Assembly (NCBI GenBank): GCA_963457665.1
Contig: OY735224.1
Coordinates: forward strand, 39,732,329 to 39,796,328
Reading direction: 5' to 3'
Length of the DNA stretch: 64,000 nucleotides
Origin: Thysanoteuthis rhombus
Taxonomy: Eukaryota; Mollusca; Cephalopoda; Oegopsida; Thysanoteuthidae
The translations under genes were made by a program, and so were the position numbers. Below are positions 28,401 to 37,429 of the stretch, piece by piece (position 1 is the first letter of the stretch; the number at the start of each line of letters is the position of its first letter). The notes beneath the pieces were generated by a model, which saw only the letters and a program-made list of their open reading frames with translations, did not search any database and was not told where the DNA came from.

Positions 28401-31400
28401 CCTTCATCAGGTATCATCTGGTAGGTGTGGAGAAATAACGAACCTTACCCTTTATTTAACCGACGGAGGTATATTGACCACACTCCCCTCTTAGCATTAG
28501 TAGTATCATTCTAGATTCAATCCCAGTGTGAGACAATAATAATAGAAATAAAATAAACCCTATTTGATACATAAATTTCCGTAGATATGTAAGACTTGTC
28601 AGTTTGGTTCAGTTAGTAAAGGAGCCGCCCACCAATCAGTTGGCTGCGAAATGTCAATTTTACCCATCAATTTGGATTAATGCAATGAGGCAGGCACGGA
28701 GTGGAGAGTTTACCTTCCAAAAAGTAAGCGTGATTTTATCTTCTTTTTACAGTACAAAAACGAAGTCAACTCCATACTTGGACTGCAATTACTTGGTTTG
28801 TGTTGGACCCCTCCCCATCAAAAAAAAGAAAAAATATTTTTGGATGACCAACGAGATATTTTTCACGTCTCGTACAGGTTTTGGGGGGTTAACATCGCAT
28901 CACCTAAGTATGTCAGTCTCCAACCTCAACAGTCCAGATTTGGTTCTGTTTGCTATTGAAAGAGGAGAGATTTAAGGCCGTGGACAAGATTAAAGAGAAC
29001 ATGACAGGATGTCAATCCTGAAAAAAGACTTTACAGACTTTCATGAAAAGTGAAATGGATGCTGGGATATCTGCGTGAAAGATGGAAAGGGGCGCCCCGG
29101 GGGCACCATCAACCAACCAAAAATACAGCCTAAGAAATTCATATAGGTTCTTGGCAATTCTTTTTTCTATGAAATATCCCCCTGTTCACATGATATCTCA
29201 AAAAATGTGAAAGGGTGGACAACAGAGTGAGAAAAAGTTGGGGTGGATCCAAGTATCTTTCTTTGAGAGATATTTCTTTTTTTTTACAGTTTAGTTTATG
29301 CTCACGGCAGTCTATATTATATCTCCGAGGATTTTCAATGAATTTCTATGGAAATTTGTAGAAGGGTGAACAAGTCAAGAAAAAGTCAAACAAAATATCT
29401 TCATAGTACCCATGTTTATTTCCTTCATATTATTTCACAAAGCCAGAACCAAAAACTGAAGACTAAATATGAATGGATTGTATGTAAATGTAGGTTTATA
29501 CCACCGCATTCATTAACATTGGGGATTCATGATTAATAATGTATGGAGTATTAGCACAGAAAGATCACCAAAATTTTAGATATCCTGAGAAGAGAACAAG
29601 TTCTAGATGGCAGGGGATGACACCATGGTTACCACCACGGCTGACGCTTACCATAGGCCTGCCACTGTGCAGGGAGTATTTCGATGACATCCTGGTTTAA
29701 GTTGCGACAGCTTAGTGATCCTTGCAAGTCTCACGTCTGGATGAGACCAGGACTAAAGTTTTATGACCATTCCCTTGGCAGGATGCACCCAAACCACAGA
29801 GCTTCGAGTGTACTGCACAGGAAAATTTGATTTAATGAAGAATTTTTCACATTCTTTGATCATACCAGGAATTGAATCCGGGACCCTCTTTTAAAGCAAA
29901 CGTACTTACCATTGAACAATCCATGTGGACTAGGTAGTTACTTACCTTGTTCTTTTAGTAGCAGGGTATTTCAAATTGTGTGCAATGGTTCTTTCTGACA
30001 GAGCAGTAGATATTTGCTTTGCATCTTTCGTCAGGCCCAGTATAACAGAATCAGCTCAGGCATCTTATGAAAATATCGGACAGTCTTCATTACCTTCTTG
30101 TAATAAAGTAACATTATAACTTTTCAGAAACTGTCAATCAAAACTGTCACGAGAACAATCGATATAGGTTTCTTCAGTTTTTAAGTAGGTCTGACTGGCA
30201 ATCTATTTATGTATGTTTCACGCATACAGGCTGCGCCAATAGAACCAAGGAGGCTGAAAATTTAAACACCCACTCCTTATGTCTGGAAAAACAGTTGTTT
30301 TTGTTTTTTTGAAAATCTTCCCCAATAATCTTTTCAGTGGGTGTTCAAATTTCCAATGTAGGTTTATGCTAAATCGATCCCTTTGTTTGTTTGTTTGGTA
30401 GCGTTCACACTCGTCTTTAAAAATTCAAGATTTTTTTTGTCAATCATTGTCTGCCCAACAAAGGGCGATAGAAACAACCTATTCGTGTTAACTGATTATC
30501 CCCAACGGGGAATGCTGTCAAAAGATGTTTACCATATGACGGTTTCTATTGAGTGACTAACCAGACCTATTGACTTTTATAATTTGTTACTTACAGATTT
30601 TGTCGCTGATGCTGCCTGTATTTGGCCATACGATAACAATCCCGTGTTTGGTATAGCTATTCATTCTCACACAATGGGTAAGTGAAAGAAAAATAAACAA
30701 CATCCTCTCATACAATCAACTTCCATTCACGGGTTTTTTTAACAACAACAAAAAAATGTTACAGTTCTTGTCTGCCAAAAATCAGTTGTTGTAAATATTT
30801 AATGAATTATTAGAATTGTTATCGTTTTTTGTTGTTGTTTTTTTTTAAGATTTTGTGTTTTGTTCTGGTCGATGTTGTAGTAATGAAAGACGCCGACGAA
30901 CTGTGTTTCAATTAAGTATTTTATTTCCATCAATTCACGTGAGGAGAATTCCTGCTGGCGAACTGACTCGGCCAACGCGAGCTATTGCTTGTTACTCGAT
31001 CCCATCCCACAGATAATGTCAATAAACATTTTGGTATGAGCTTACTACCCATGAATTCATGAATGATTTCATATAGACGAAAAATGTATCATTTAGTTGT
31101 TATCATATTTTTGTGTCAATTTTTTTTTACTTTTATCTTTTGTAGCTACAGCTATTTCTGGTTATATCTATAGAGACGGTAAATTCATTGAATTGGTGAG
31201 AGCTGACCCAGTATATCCTGAGGTATATCCGTCTATTTATCAGTCTATTTATCTATCTATGCCAGTTTATTCATGTCTATCTATCTATCTATCTATCTGT
31301 CTGTCTGTCTGTCTGTCCATCTATTTCAGTGTTCATAGTTATCTATCTAGCTATGTGTCAGTGGGTTTGCTCGATGGTGTGACTGAGATAGTTGAATATC

Positions 31401-32013
31401 TGTCCAGGTAAATGCCCGGGTGTTGAATGCTGATTGAGAGGTAAGACAGGAAGATCACTCCCATTCGGAAGATTGGTAGAACACAATCTTCTCTTATTTG
31501 GTAAGGATTGTGGGATAGCAAGCCTTCGGTAGAGCAAGCTCAACTTTCAAGAACCAAATGATCCCAATAATCCTAAAAGGAAGAGTATACAACCAATGCA
31601 TTCTCCCGATAGTCACTTATTGAGCTGAAACATGGAACCTAACCAAGAGACAGGCTTGCAAACTGATAAGTATACAACGTGCACATGAGAGAATCATGCT
31701 CTACTTTACATGGAGAGATCACAAGACAGCACGGTATATAAGGAAGAAAACAGGTGTTCGTGACATCATAGAAACTATTAAAAAACTCAACTGGCAATGG
31801 TCAGGCCATCTTGCAAGAATGAAAGACAACTGATGGACATCATGTCTCACAACATGGATCCCCAGAGATCACATGCGAAACCGAGGCTGACAGAACACAA
31901 GATGGAGAGATGAACTGGACAGATTCAGGAAATTCTGGCTCCGCGATGCCCATGATAGGGAATTATGGCAAATCCTGGGGAAAGTCTATATCCAACGACG
32001 GACGTTAAAAGAC

Positions 32014-32072
<59 letters not shown>

Positions 32073-32778
32073 GAATTCTAAGAATTCTAGGAAACTGGAC
32101 ACTGACCACTCCATATCATCACAAATTTCCGCCTTACTCTGCCGTTGTATATAAAATCTGACGTGCTCTTTTAATGGGTTATCAACTGATATAACATGCC
32201 AATTTTACCTTGTTGTTTTCTGTCTACAACACCAAGAGATAACTTTCATATCTTGGGCAAGAATTACTTCATTATTGCATGATTGGTAAGAGAAAGATTC
32301 AGTGCAATATCTGAACTCTTTGACAATTTCTCAAGTGAAATAGCTTCTCACCCTTTAATATTTTAAGCTCTTATAAATTTGCAATTGCAAATTTACTTGA
32401 AAATATAATTCGGGCATTTTTCTTACGACAATGGTAAAACTGATAAAATACATGGCTTACGTTAAATTTCCTCTTTTCAATCTTTTACAGCCAATTATTG
32501 ACATTTCTGATCGGAAACTTGTGTTGAAGAAGGGAGACAGTGTGGTAAGTATCTATCTATCTATCTATCTATCTATCTCAATCTGTTCATATCTATCTAT
32601 CTATCTCAATCTGTTATCTATCTTTCTTTCTTTCTATCTATCTATCTATCTATCTATCACAGTCTGTTCATATCTATCTATCTATCCATCTATCTATCCA
32701 TCTATCTATCTATCTATCTATCTCAATCTGTTCATATCTATCTATCTATTTATCTATCTATCTATCTCAATCTGTTCA

Positions 32779-32814
<36 letters not shown>

Positions 32815-33785
32815 ACAGTCTGTTCATATCTATCAATCTATCTATCTATCTATCTATCTCAGTCTCTTCATATCTATCTCTATTCATATCAATCTATCTC
32901 ACTCTGTTCATATCTCTTAATCTATCTCGATCTATTCAGATCTATCTATCGTATCAAATTTTCAACATAGAGTTCTTCATTCATTTTCAGGTGATGCGTT
33001 GTACTCTGACCAACCCTACTGACAAGATCGTGAAATTCGGGTAAATACATACATATATGTATATTTATCAGATATGTGTACGACGACGGGAAAATCTAAG
33101 TCTAAAAAATGAAAACAAACTGTCAAATTCTTTGGTTGAATGTTGATTGAATATCATCTCGAAAAAGTTTGGGTTTTTTTTCAAAGACGATATCATAAGA
33201 TGGTTTGCATGCAATCTGAGATTGGAACAGACACAACGGATTTAATGTTCACATGGGTGAACACTTAATAAAAGTGACACGAAAAATGGGTCACGTTTGT
33301 TGTTATACTTATTGATTCCTAATCGTCGAATACGTTTTAGGGAGTAACCTTCATGAGTAAGCCCTGTGTTTTGAAAATGTTAAATGATGCGCAGCATAAA
33401 ATAATATCCATGTACAATACATTACGATAATACTCAATGTAAAATAACAAAATACGTATTATGACACGGCCCAAAAAAATAAAGAAACAAAGCTCTGTAT
33501 CAAAATTATACTTGGAAGGGGCAATGTTTAATCAACACTGCCGGGAGCCATGTTAATGTAACTTTTTTGGTTTTAAATTCTCCGAAACTCTTAGATGTCA
33601 AACAACAGATCATTCCTACAAGAAATATTAACACTTAGTACCATGGTATCAAATTATGCGAAAAACACGAAAATCACTGAAAAAATCACATGAATTACAT
33701 TTACAGATATTGAGAAACAATTGACTGAAATAAGATGAGACAGGTTTTTTTTAAAATTTAGTGTTTAAAGTTTTAAATCTTTTTA

Positions 33786-33856
<71 letters not shown>

Positions 33857-34691
33857 CCGTACTTCTAATAGACAATAAGATACTTTCTGAATAGATATGG
33901 CTTATTGGTCGAAACTGTAAACAAAATGAAGCATTCAAAGTAGACTGATGGTATTCAATTTCCAAAATCTCAGGTTACTGACTGTTAATTTGCTCAACGC
34001 TGATTGACCGATTCTGAATTCCCGAAGTCAATGGAAGACAATTCGAATGACTTTGATTGGTAGTTTATTATTCACAAAAACACCGGTTGGCTTTCTTTTA
34101 ATCAATGCAATGGAGGTCTGCTTACGATTTATGAAAAAAAAGCATCTATTGTAAAAGTACTCATTATTTAGAAAAGTACTCATTATTTCCATTAGTTGAG
34201 TTCTCATTATTTGCAATGTATATTGTATACACAATTTATGAAGAAAAAATGATTTTGATATACGATAATCAATTAACAAATGAGTGTGTGTGTCTGTACG
34301 CTATTAGATAACATGATCTTCTGTGGTCAAGCAATGCTATTGAATGTATCAAGTTTTTCAGTCTTCAATGTGTTGGGTTCGATCCTGACTGGGTGCCCTA
34401 TTCCTGTGGTATTGTACCTTAATGAAAAGAGCTCAGTAAATATCAATTTTATCTTTCACTCTTTTTCAATTTTTCTACAGGTTCAAACACACTGATCAAA
34501 TGTGCAATTTTTTTATATATCATGGAATCCCGACGGCCGATTATGATTCTTACGAGCAAATCGTCTGTGGCAAAGACGCACAGACCTTCCATTTGAACAA
34601 TACAATTATGCCGAAAGATTCCACACTCCCTGACAAGGAAGGCTACGCAAAACTGATCGCTCCATTCCACTTGAAGAAAACAAAATATTAA
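13368..34691 (+). CDS. Secreted PHM-like copper type II monooxygenase family protein, copy A (12 exons)
   Basis: Twelve exons join in frame to 1017 nt, giving 338 residues plus stop. Residues 1-22 form a signal peptide (basic MAKLR start, hydrophobic core, Ala before the likely cleavage). The rest aligns by eye with the PHM core of peptidylglycine alpha-amidating monooxygenase: TVKH at 66-69 (PHM TVHH), QVH at 132-134, HSH at 204-206, QMCN at 275-278. Expected copper ligands H69, H134, H204, H206 and M276 are present; the partner of H69 is K68. Cysteines 44, 75, 87, 94, 189, 256, 277 and 298 match four PHM disulfides (C44-C87, C75-C94, C189-C298, C256-C277). No lyase (PAL) domain or membrane anchor follows, so the product should be secreted and monofunctional. 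N-glycosylation sequons occur at NIT 155, NTT 179 and NNT in the last exon. The family hydroxylates a carbon using Cu, ascorbate and O2; because of the Lys the enzyme may be altered or inactive. Family call is firm, activity and substrate are not known. Confidence 0.9.
13728..15665 (-). mobile_element. RTE-type LINE fragment in intron 1 of copy A
   Basis: On the minus strand: a pre-RT segment at 15568-15245 ([14 protein letters not shown]..., [14 protein letters not shown]), then the [13 protein letters not shown] region near 14940, the FIDFKK-DSV segment near 14560, [11 protein letters not shown] near 14290, and the RTE C-terminal region toward 13740. It lacks the last part and its tail. Copy B has no insertion here. 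Confidence 0.8.
15690..16012 (+). pseudogene. Decayed duplicate of promoter and exon 1 in intron 1 of copy A
   Basis: From about 15690 the sequence follows the copy A promoter and exon 1 with many changes. The TATA box has become TATAATA, the Kozak region and ATG (15948) remain, and MVKLFLF gives way to a T-rich slip followed by a match to the TTTTTAACCCT core. The open frame and donor are degraded. It lies where copy B carries its own relic. Confidence 0.65.
16013..17744. other. Intron 1 of copy A, mostly unrecognised
   Basis: AT-rich, with two (CT)n arrays (16412-16445, 17452-17485). Chance frames only. Confidence 0.5.
17745..18115 (+). repeat. Dispersed repeat family A (CTTTCGGAGATATCG type)
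   Basis: Carries internal repeats of CACAA-ATTTCATTGGAATT, GAGAACTTTCGGTGATAT and CGTGGACAG, ending in a GACCGAATAT...CTTCGTTGACA tail. Related copies are at 23815-24215, 58320-58735 and, reversed, 29150-29400. Confidence 0.65.
18181..18232 (+). CDS. Copy A exon 2
   Basis: 52 nt, between a TTTCAAG acceptor and a GTGAGT donor, ending in phase 1. It encodes [17 protein letters not shown]. The Cys (residue 44) corresponds to PHM C81. The paralogous exon at 54048 has the same length and borders. Confidence 0.88.
18233..20639. other. Intron 2 of copy A, left part
   Basis: Contains a short (TG)n, a tRNA-like element at 18953-19039, and otherwise AT-rich sequence without recognised genes. Confidence 0.5.
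18953..19039 (-). repeat. tRNA-derived SINE head
   Basis: Minus strand shows an A box (TAGTTCAGTGGTAAG) and a B box (GAGTTCGATTCTCAC) with a five-base T stem. The acceptor ends do not pair and the middle is too long for a standard tRNA, so a SINE is favoured over a tRNA gene. Confidence 0.55.
20640..21268 (+). mobile_element. Internally deleted mariner relic in intron 2 of copy A
   Basis: Broken frames give [30 protein letters not shown] at the N-terminal DNA-binding part, then jump to [20 protein letters not shown], the third-Asp region and C-terminus of a mariner transposase. The first two catalytic Asp are deleted. The right end is ATTTTTGCACCAACCTTA, a mariner-type inverted terminal repeat next to TA. 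The left repeat is not clear. Confidence 0.8.
21567..21654 (+). CDS. Copy A exon 3: first copper motif, altered to Lys-His
   Basis: 88 nt, CTCCAG acceptor and GTAAGT donor. It encodes residues 56-85. The stretch [12 protein letters not shown] is the family's HHMxxFxC signature with Lys at 68 in place of the first His. C75 is retained. An RTE-type LINE fragment starts just downstream, in intron 3. Confidence 0.92.
21674..22410 (-). mobile_element. RTE-type LINE 3' fragment in intron 3 of copy A
   Basis: It begins (on the minus strand, ends) with the (ATC)n tail at 21674-21714, followed by the C-terminal text also seen at 53665 and 55780: [24 protein letters not shown], and the YLGQRI region. 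Several stops are present. Confidence 0.8.
22411..24327. other. Intron 3 of copy A, right part
   Basis: Holds dispersed family B at 23040-23460 and family A at 23815-24215. The rest has no recognised content, although parts match intron 3 of copy B (57400-57560). Confidence 0.55.
24328..24422 (+). CDS. Copy A exon 4
   Basis: 95 nt, TTTTCAG acceptor. It encodes [12 protein letters not shown] and then AWYLPKG, matching the PHM segment with C126, C131 and the RLPKG turn. The donor is a weak GTTTGA. The paralogue uses GTTCGA at the same place, so the weak site is conserved. Confidence 0.88.
24536..24620. repeat. (CT)n and (TA)n microsatellite, intron 4
   Basis: A short CT array followed by about 30 TA units. 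Absent from the same place in copy B. Confidence 0.95.
24621..25950. other. Intron 4 of copy A
   Basis: Contains two further (TA)n arrays (25174-25223 and 25374-25454) and diverged text shared with copy B (ACTTGGAGAGGAGATGGGCA). No gene seen. Confidence 0.6.
25951..26022 (+). CDS. Copy A exon 5: third ligand of the first copper site
   Basis: 72 nt, TTCAG acceptor and GTAAGT donor. It encodes [20 protein letters not shown] and following residues. H134 in VQVH corresponds to the PHM VLQVH ligand H172. Confidence 0.92.
26023..26626. other. Intron 5 of copy A with (TTC)n
   Basis: A (TTC)n array of about 20 units spans 26465-26525. Upstream text CCAGCTTTTCCCAACC may be an hAT-like end. No coding seen. 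Confidence 0.6.
26627..26684 (+). CDS. Copy A exon 6
   Basis: 58 nt, TTCCAG acceptor and GTAAGT donor. It encodes a beta-rich stretch with an NIT glycosylation sequon (RVNITDRK). The PHM Cys expected in this part (C186) is missing, as is its partner near the N-terminus. Confidence 0.88.
26990..27850. repeat. TTGGACG repeat element with inverted and tandem parts, intron 6
   Basis: Left part (26995-27110) holds several AACGTCCAA/ATGTCCAA motifs. The right part (27240-27380 and 27595-27850) holds many copies of TTTGCATTGGACG in the opposite sense. Two diverged units with similar unique segments (GGGAAT..., TATATG..TAAATTG) lie in tandem at about 27085 and 27400. It is absent from copy B intron 6. 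Confidence 0.7.
27904..27968 (+). CDS. Copy A exon 7
   Basis: 65 nt, TTTTTTAG acceptor and GTAATC donor. It encodes [20 protein letters not shown], the strand region before the second copper site. The NTT sequon at residue 179 is lost in copy B (AKTT). Confidence 0.88.
28378..28410 (-). ncRNA. Candidate hammerhead ribozyme core, probably decayed
   Basis: Read on the minus strand: CTGATGA, then a perfect 6-bp helix GGCCGT/ACGGCC closing an 8-base loop, then GAAAC. These are the conserved parts on both sides of hammerhead stem II. Penelope-like retroelements are known to carry such motifs. I could not find convincing stems I and III or a cleavage site. Confidence 0.4.
29695..29950 (+). repeat. 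SINE-like repeat (GAGACCAGGACT family)
   Basis: Contains TGATCCTTGCAAGTC, GAGACCAGGACTAAAG, TTTTATGACCAT, TGGCAGGATGC and GGAATTGAATCC. The copy B counterpart is at 62450-62670. Confidence 0.55.
29960..30570. repeat. Dispersed repeat family B
   Basis: GACAGTCTTCATTACCTTCT, GGTTTCTTCAGTTTTTAAGT, GGTCTGACTGGC and CACTCCTTATG are shared with 62700-63190 and, more diverged, with 23040-23460 and 11240-11690. Confidence 0.6.
30597..30677 (+). CDS. Copy A exon 8: second copper site HSH motif
   Basis: 81 nt, TTACAG acceptor and GTAAGT donor. It encodes [20 protein letters not shown] and then AIHSHTM. H204 and H206 correspond to PHM H242 and H244. The position of PHM R240, which binds the peptide carboxylate, is Ala here. 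Confidence 0.93.
30678..31145. other. Intron 8 of copy A
   Basis: AT-rich with T runs. No recognised repeat or coding. Confidence 0.5.
31146..31222 (+). CDS. Copy A exon 9
   Basis: 77 nt, TTTTGTAG acceptor, GTATAT donor, phase 0 end. It encodes [20 protein letters not shown] and DPVYPE. SGYxxRxGxxxxxxR aligns with the strand after the HTH motif in PHM. The donor runs straight into TATC-like simple repeat. Confidence 0.9.
31223..31335. repeat. TATC/TCTG microsatellite at the start of intron 9
   Basis: Interrupted TCTA and CTGT units begin almost at the exon 9 donor. Confidence 0.85.
31480..32070 (+). mobile_element. RTE-type LINE 3' fragment with (TGA)n tail, intron 9
   Basis: Text encoding the RTE C-terminus ([51 protein letters not shown] in broken frames) ends at AAAAGACTGATGATGA, and the tail (TGA)n covers 32012-32070. 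Confidence 0.8.
32071..32490. other. Intron 9 of copy A, right part
   Basis: AT-rich, unrecognised. Confidence 0.4.
32491..32544 (+). CDS. Copy A exon 10
   Basis: 54 nt, TTTTACAG acceptor, GTAAGT donor, phase 0 at both ends. It encodes [18 protein letters not shown], matching the PHM strand that ends in GD before the Cys-containing strand. A (TATC)n array starts within the first ten bases of the next intron. Confidence 0.88.
32549..32945. repeat. (TATC)n array, intron 10
   Basis: Nearly the whole intron is TATC repeats broken by TCAATCTGTTCATA and TCACAGTCTGTTCATA units, forming a higher-order repeat of about 40-70 bases. Confidence 0.95.
32991..33040 (+). CDS. Copy A exon 11
   Basis: 50 nt, TTTTCAG acceptor and GTAAAT donor. 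It encodes [17 protein letters not shown]. The Cys (256) matches PHM C293. Confidence 0.88.
33041..34480. other. Intron 11 of copy A
   Basis: AT-rich, with (TA)n at 33787-33853. A B-box-like GGGTTCGATCCTGAC at about 34375 hints at a SINE. No coding seen. Confidence 0.5.
34481..34691 (+). CDS. Copy A exon 12: methionine ligand, C-terminus and stop
   Basis: 211 nt, TTCTACAG acceptor, ending in TAA at 34689-34691. [13 protein letters not shown] carries the Met ligand (M276, PHM M314) and C277. Asn 278 keeps PHM N316, while Phe 280 replaces Tyr 318, which contacts the substrate. C298 completes the last disulfide. The tail ends HLKKTKY with no anchor or lyase domain. Confidence 0.92.
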
Positions 34692-34695
34692 ACGA

Positions 34696-34701
34696 AATAA
34701 A
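34696..34701 (+). terminator. Poly(A) signal of copy A
   Basis: AATAAA begins four bases after the stop codon, so the 3' UTR would be very short. Confidence 0.7.
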
Positions 34702-34849
34702 ACACAAGTTGTTTTTGCTTACTGTTTACAAAGATCGCTATGGTTTCCATCTTTTTTCCTATGTTGGTGTGTTTATGTGTTCATTTGTGTGCTCCAGCAC
34801 TGCTGACCATACTGTTTTATCTATAGACTTAAAAATTGGCATCAGTACT

Positions 34850-35500
34850 CCACAAAACCCCTTCTAAAAATGCTTCTATTTGATTTTGAGAGAAAAAAGG
34901 CATTTTCTCTGTATGACATGCCCATCTTCACGAACAGAGATATAAAAGTCAATAGATCTGACGTCGTTATCAAGGACAATAAAACAGAAGAGAGTTGCAT
35001 GCTCGTTAACATAGCAGTGAGAGAAATACCTACGTGAAAGTTACAAAGAAATACAGAGAGCTGGAAATCGACATTAACAGGACATGGGCAAATGAGACCG
35101 AAATAAAACCAGTGGTCATCCAAGCTCTAAGACTCGTGGAGAAAGCAACGGAGAAGTTCACCAACCACCTTTCAGGCAACAGCAATATCACGAAGAAGGT
35201 AGGGAGAGATAGAGAAAAGCAGGGTAGGGGTACACAGAAGAATTTGGGTGAAACATAAAAATATTCCCAAAAGGAAAACGGCTGAACTCGACTACCGAGA
35301 AAAGAAGAAAGACGAGTATGTAAAATGAGATTGAATAGAACTCGCTTTTGAGTGTCTGTTTGTGGAAGATTTGGTTGTGCCGGGTGCCAGGATAGTTGCT
35401 TCAGGCAACTCCCTTGAGTTTTTCAGATACTACAGTGATTTAGATTTCTAGCCTAAGATATACCGACTGCAAAGCCACGGGTATTTCACTTGTAATAATA
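34850..35500 (+). mobile_element. R2/R4-like LINE 3' end (endonuclease-like part)
   Basis: Reads KVNRSDVVIKDNKTEESCML (the PD...K-like region with Pro changed to Ser), then YRELEIDINRTWANETEIKP and LRLVEKATEKF, matching the C-terminal part of the elements at 3960 and 51480. An AATAATAATAA run near 35496 may be the tail. It lies just after the copy A poly(A) signal. Confidence 0.65.
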
Positions 35501-35689
35501 ATAACACTACTTGTGGAAACAACCAGTCTAGGAGAAAGATAATCTGCCTTGAAAATCGGTATTAGAAATAGTGGTTTTTACCCGGGCTCGAAACATGACA
35601 ACCTAAATTATCATAATTAGGAAAGCTACGCATTTTCACTGTAACATCTTTACTAGACTAAATACCCATCGATTTAGGCCTCCAAAAGT
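35501..35689. other. Spacer, nothing recognised
   Basis: No coding or repeat seen. Confidence 0.4.
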
Positions 35690-36200
35690 AGAAAAGGAAT
35701 TCCCTTGGATTTCCACCCCTAAAAGTGGAAAAAATCAGCCACCACCACCCTAAAAAAAATGTCTACTAAAAGTAAAACAAATCCCTCTGATTTCGACTCT
35801 TGGAAATCAGAAATTTTGATCCCTGAAAAAGAAACCTCCAATTTTGACCCCTGAGAGTGGAAAAAAATCTTCCCTTCGATTCTGACCCCTAAAAAATATC
35901 CCCCCATCAAATTTGACATCTGAAAGTAAATAAAAAATGATTTTGACCCATAAAAGTGAAAAAAAATTTGTTTGCTTTTTGACCCTTAAAAGTGAGGGGA
36001 AATTACCTCTCAATCTGGACTCCTAAAAGTGAAAGGAAATCTTCCCCTTCCGATTTTAACCACTGAAAGCAAACAAAAAATCCTTACTAAAAAGAAATTA
36101 CCCATCGATTCAAACCCTGAAAAGTGAAAAAATCTCCTCCTCAATTGTCAAAATCAAGGTAAAAACATTTTTTTTAAGTAAAAAAGAATCCCTTGGATTT
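35690..36200. repeat. Degenerate minisatellite (GACCCCTAAAAGTG units)
   Basis: About a dozen units of roughly 35-45 bp, each with GATTTTGACCCCTGAAAGTG-like text followed by an A-run and a CCCC or TCCC segment. Unit lengths vary. Confidence 0.75.
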
Positions 36201-37419
36201 CTACTCGAAAAATTTTGTTTTTTTTTTTTTCAATCAATTTCCCACTGACACCTTAAAGGAAAGAAGATCCCCGCTTGAAAAAAAAATGAGAAAGAGAAAA
36301 AATCTCATTCTCCGATTTCTTTTTTTTTTTTTTCAGTCCCTAAAATGGAAATAAAAGTTCCCTGCATATGATCAATCTGACCTCTGGTTCACAAATTTCG
36401 TCATTTGAAAAAAATGTATCCCAAGCATTGTACATCAAAATATGCAGGAATCAAAACAGCACTTTTCAAGGTATCCATGTACAACCAATAAACATCACGA
36501 TAATAAGATACATTAAAGAATGTTTTTGACTCTGAATGAAGAACGCATTTTTATTTCTAAGGACTGAGTTAGGAAAAAAGAATTGAAAATATTCTTTCAT
36601 TACATCATCAAAAAGTATCTCTCGCCATTAATGAGTGATCGTATAAATAGACCCAAGCCCCATCCTGCTGACTTGAATCACCGCTAAAAACTTTGGGGGG
36701 GGGGTCAAAAATCAATTTCTTAAAAACACTACCTGTGGATCAAATCCGTGCCCACAGAAAATACAGGAAAATACTGTGCTCTGTTAGCCTGATTTATTCA
36801 TATATCATGGGGTAAACTGTAATTTGACATATCGAAAATTGAGAAAATCTTTACCAAAATCATAGGCACAGCGATAAATTATGATGCATTGTCTACTTAA
36901 TGTTTTCCCATAAGCCCTAAAAACTGGACTCGACTCATACACGAGGCATAATGTAGATTGAGTATTTGTTGGGATGAAGTCGATGGTTGATGGCAAATCG
37001 ATAAAACATGATGCTTTGCCAATATTTCTGATAATCCTGGGATTATATCTCGAGATTCCTATGACTGCTCGGACATATGCCCCGTATATTACTCCTAGAA
37101 GTTATCTGGGATACTTTAATTCAGTCATTGAGCGCCTTAATAGCTAAGTCATTGAAGGGTTATCTCATCAGCCTCAAGAATGGTGGTTGACTTATACTCA
37201 ATGTATTTAGTAAATCAAGGGTTCTTCGGCCAAAACACCGAGTTGGACCTATACACGACACACGTCGAAAATTAACTATTTCTTAACTAAAATCGAAGTT
37301 CCGACCCATGAAAGGTTGTCTTATACACGAGTATACAGAGTAATTGGAAACCGTGATAAAATGTCGACTTAGGTTTGGGGGCATTTCAAATATCGATTTC
37401 CTTTAAGGTTTCGACCTGT
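36201..37419. other. Spacer, nothing recognised
   Basis: T-rich and AT-rich sequence without gene-like coding. Confidence 0.45.
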
Positions 37420-37429
37420 TGGCGTCTTC

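Larger units (their letters stand above)
27969..30596. other. Intron 7 of copy A
   Basis: Holds a hammerhead-like motif (minus, 28378-28410), a SINE-like repeat near 28580-28990 that also occurs near 61790-62260, reversed family A at 29150-29400, the GAGACCAGGACT repeat at 29695-29950 and family B at 29960-30570. The last two appear in the same order in copy B intron 7. Confidence 0.6.

Noticed and set aside
28604-28975. 123-codon open frame in intron 7 of copy A
   Set aside because: The related segment in copy B (61900-62260) has stops and shifts, so it is a dispersed repeat and not an exon.
32549-32945. CRISPR-like array of regular repeats
   Set aside because: The repeats are tetranucleotide units with simple higher-order periods, and the window is eukaryotic.
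32431-32970. 179-codon frame rich in Ser-Ile-Tyr-Leu
   Set aside because: It is exon 10 running into the TATC array of intron 10.
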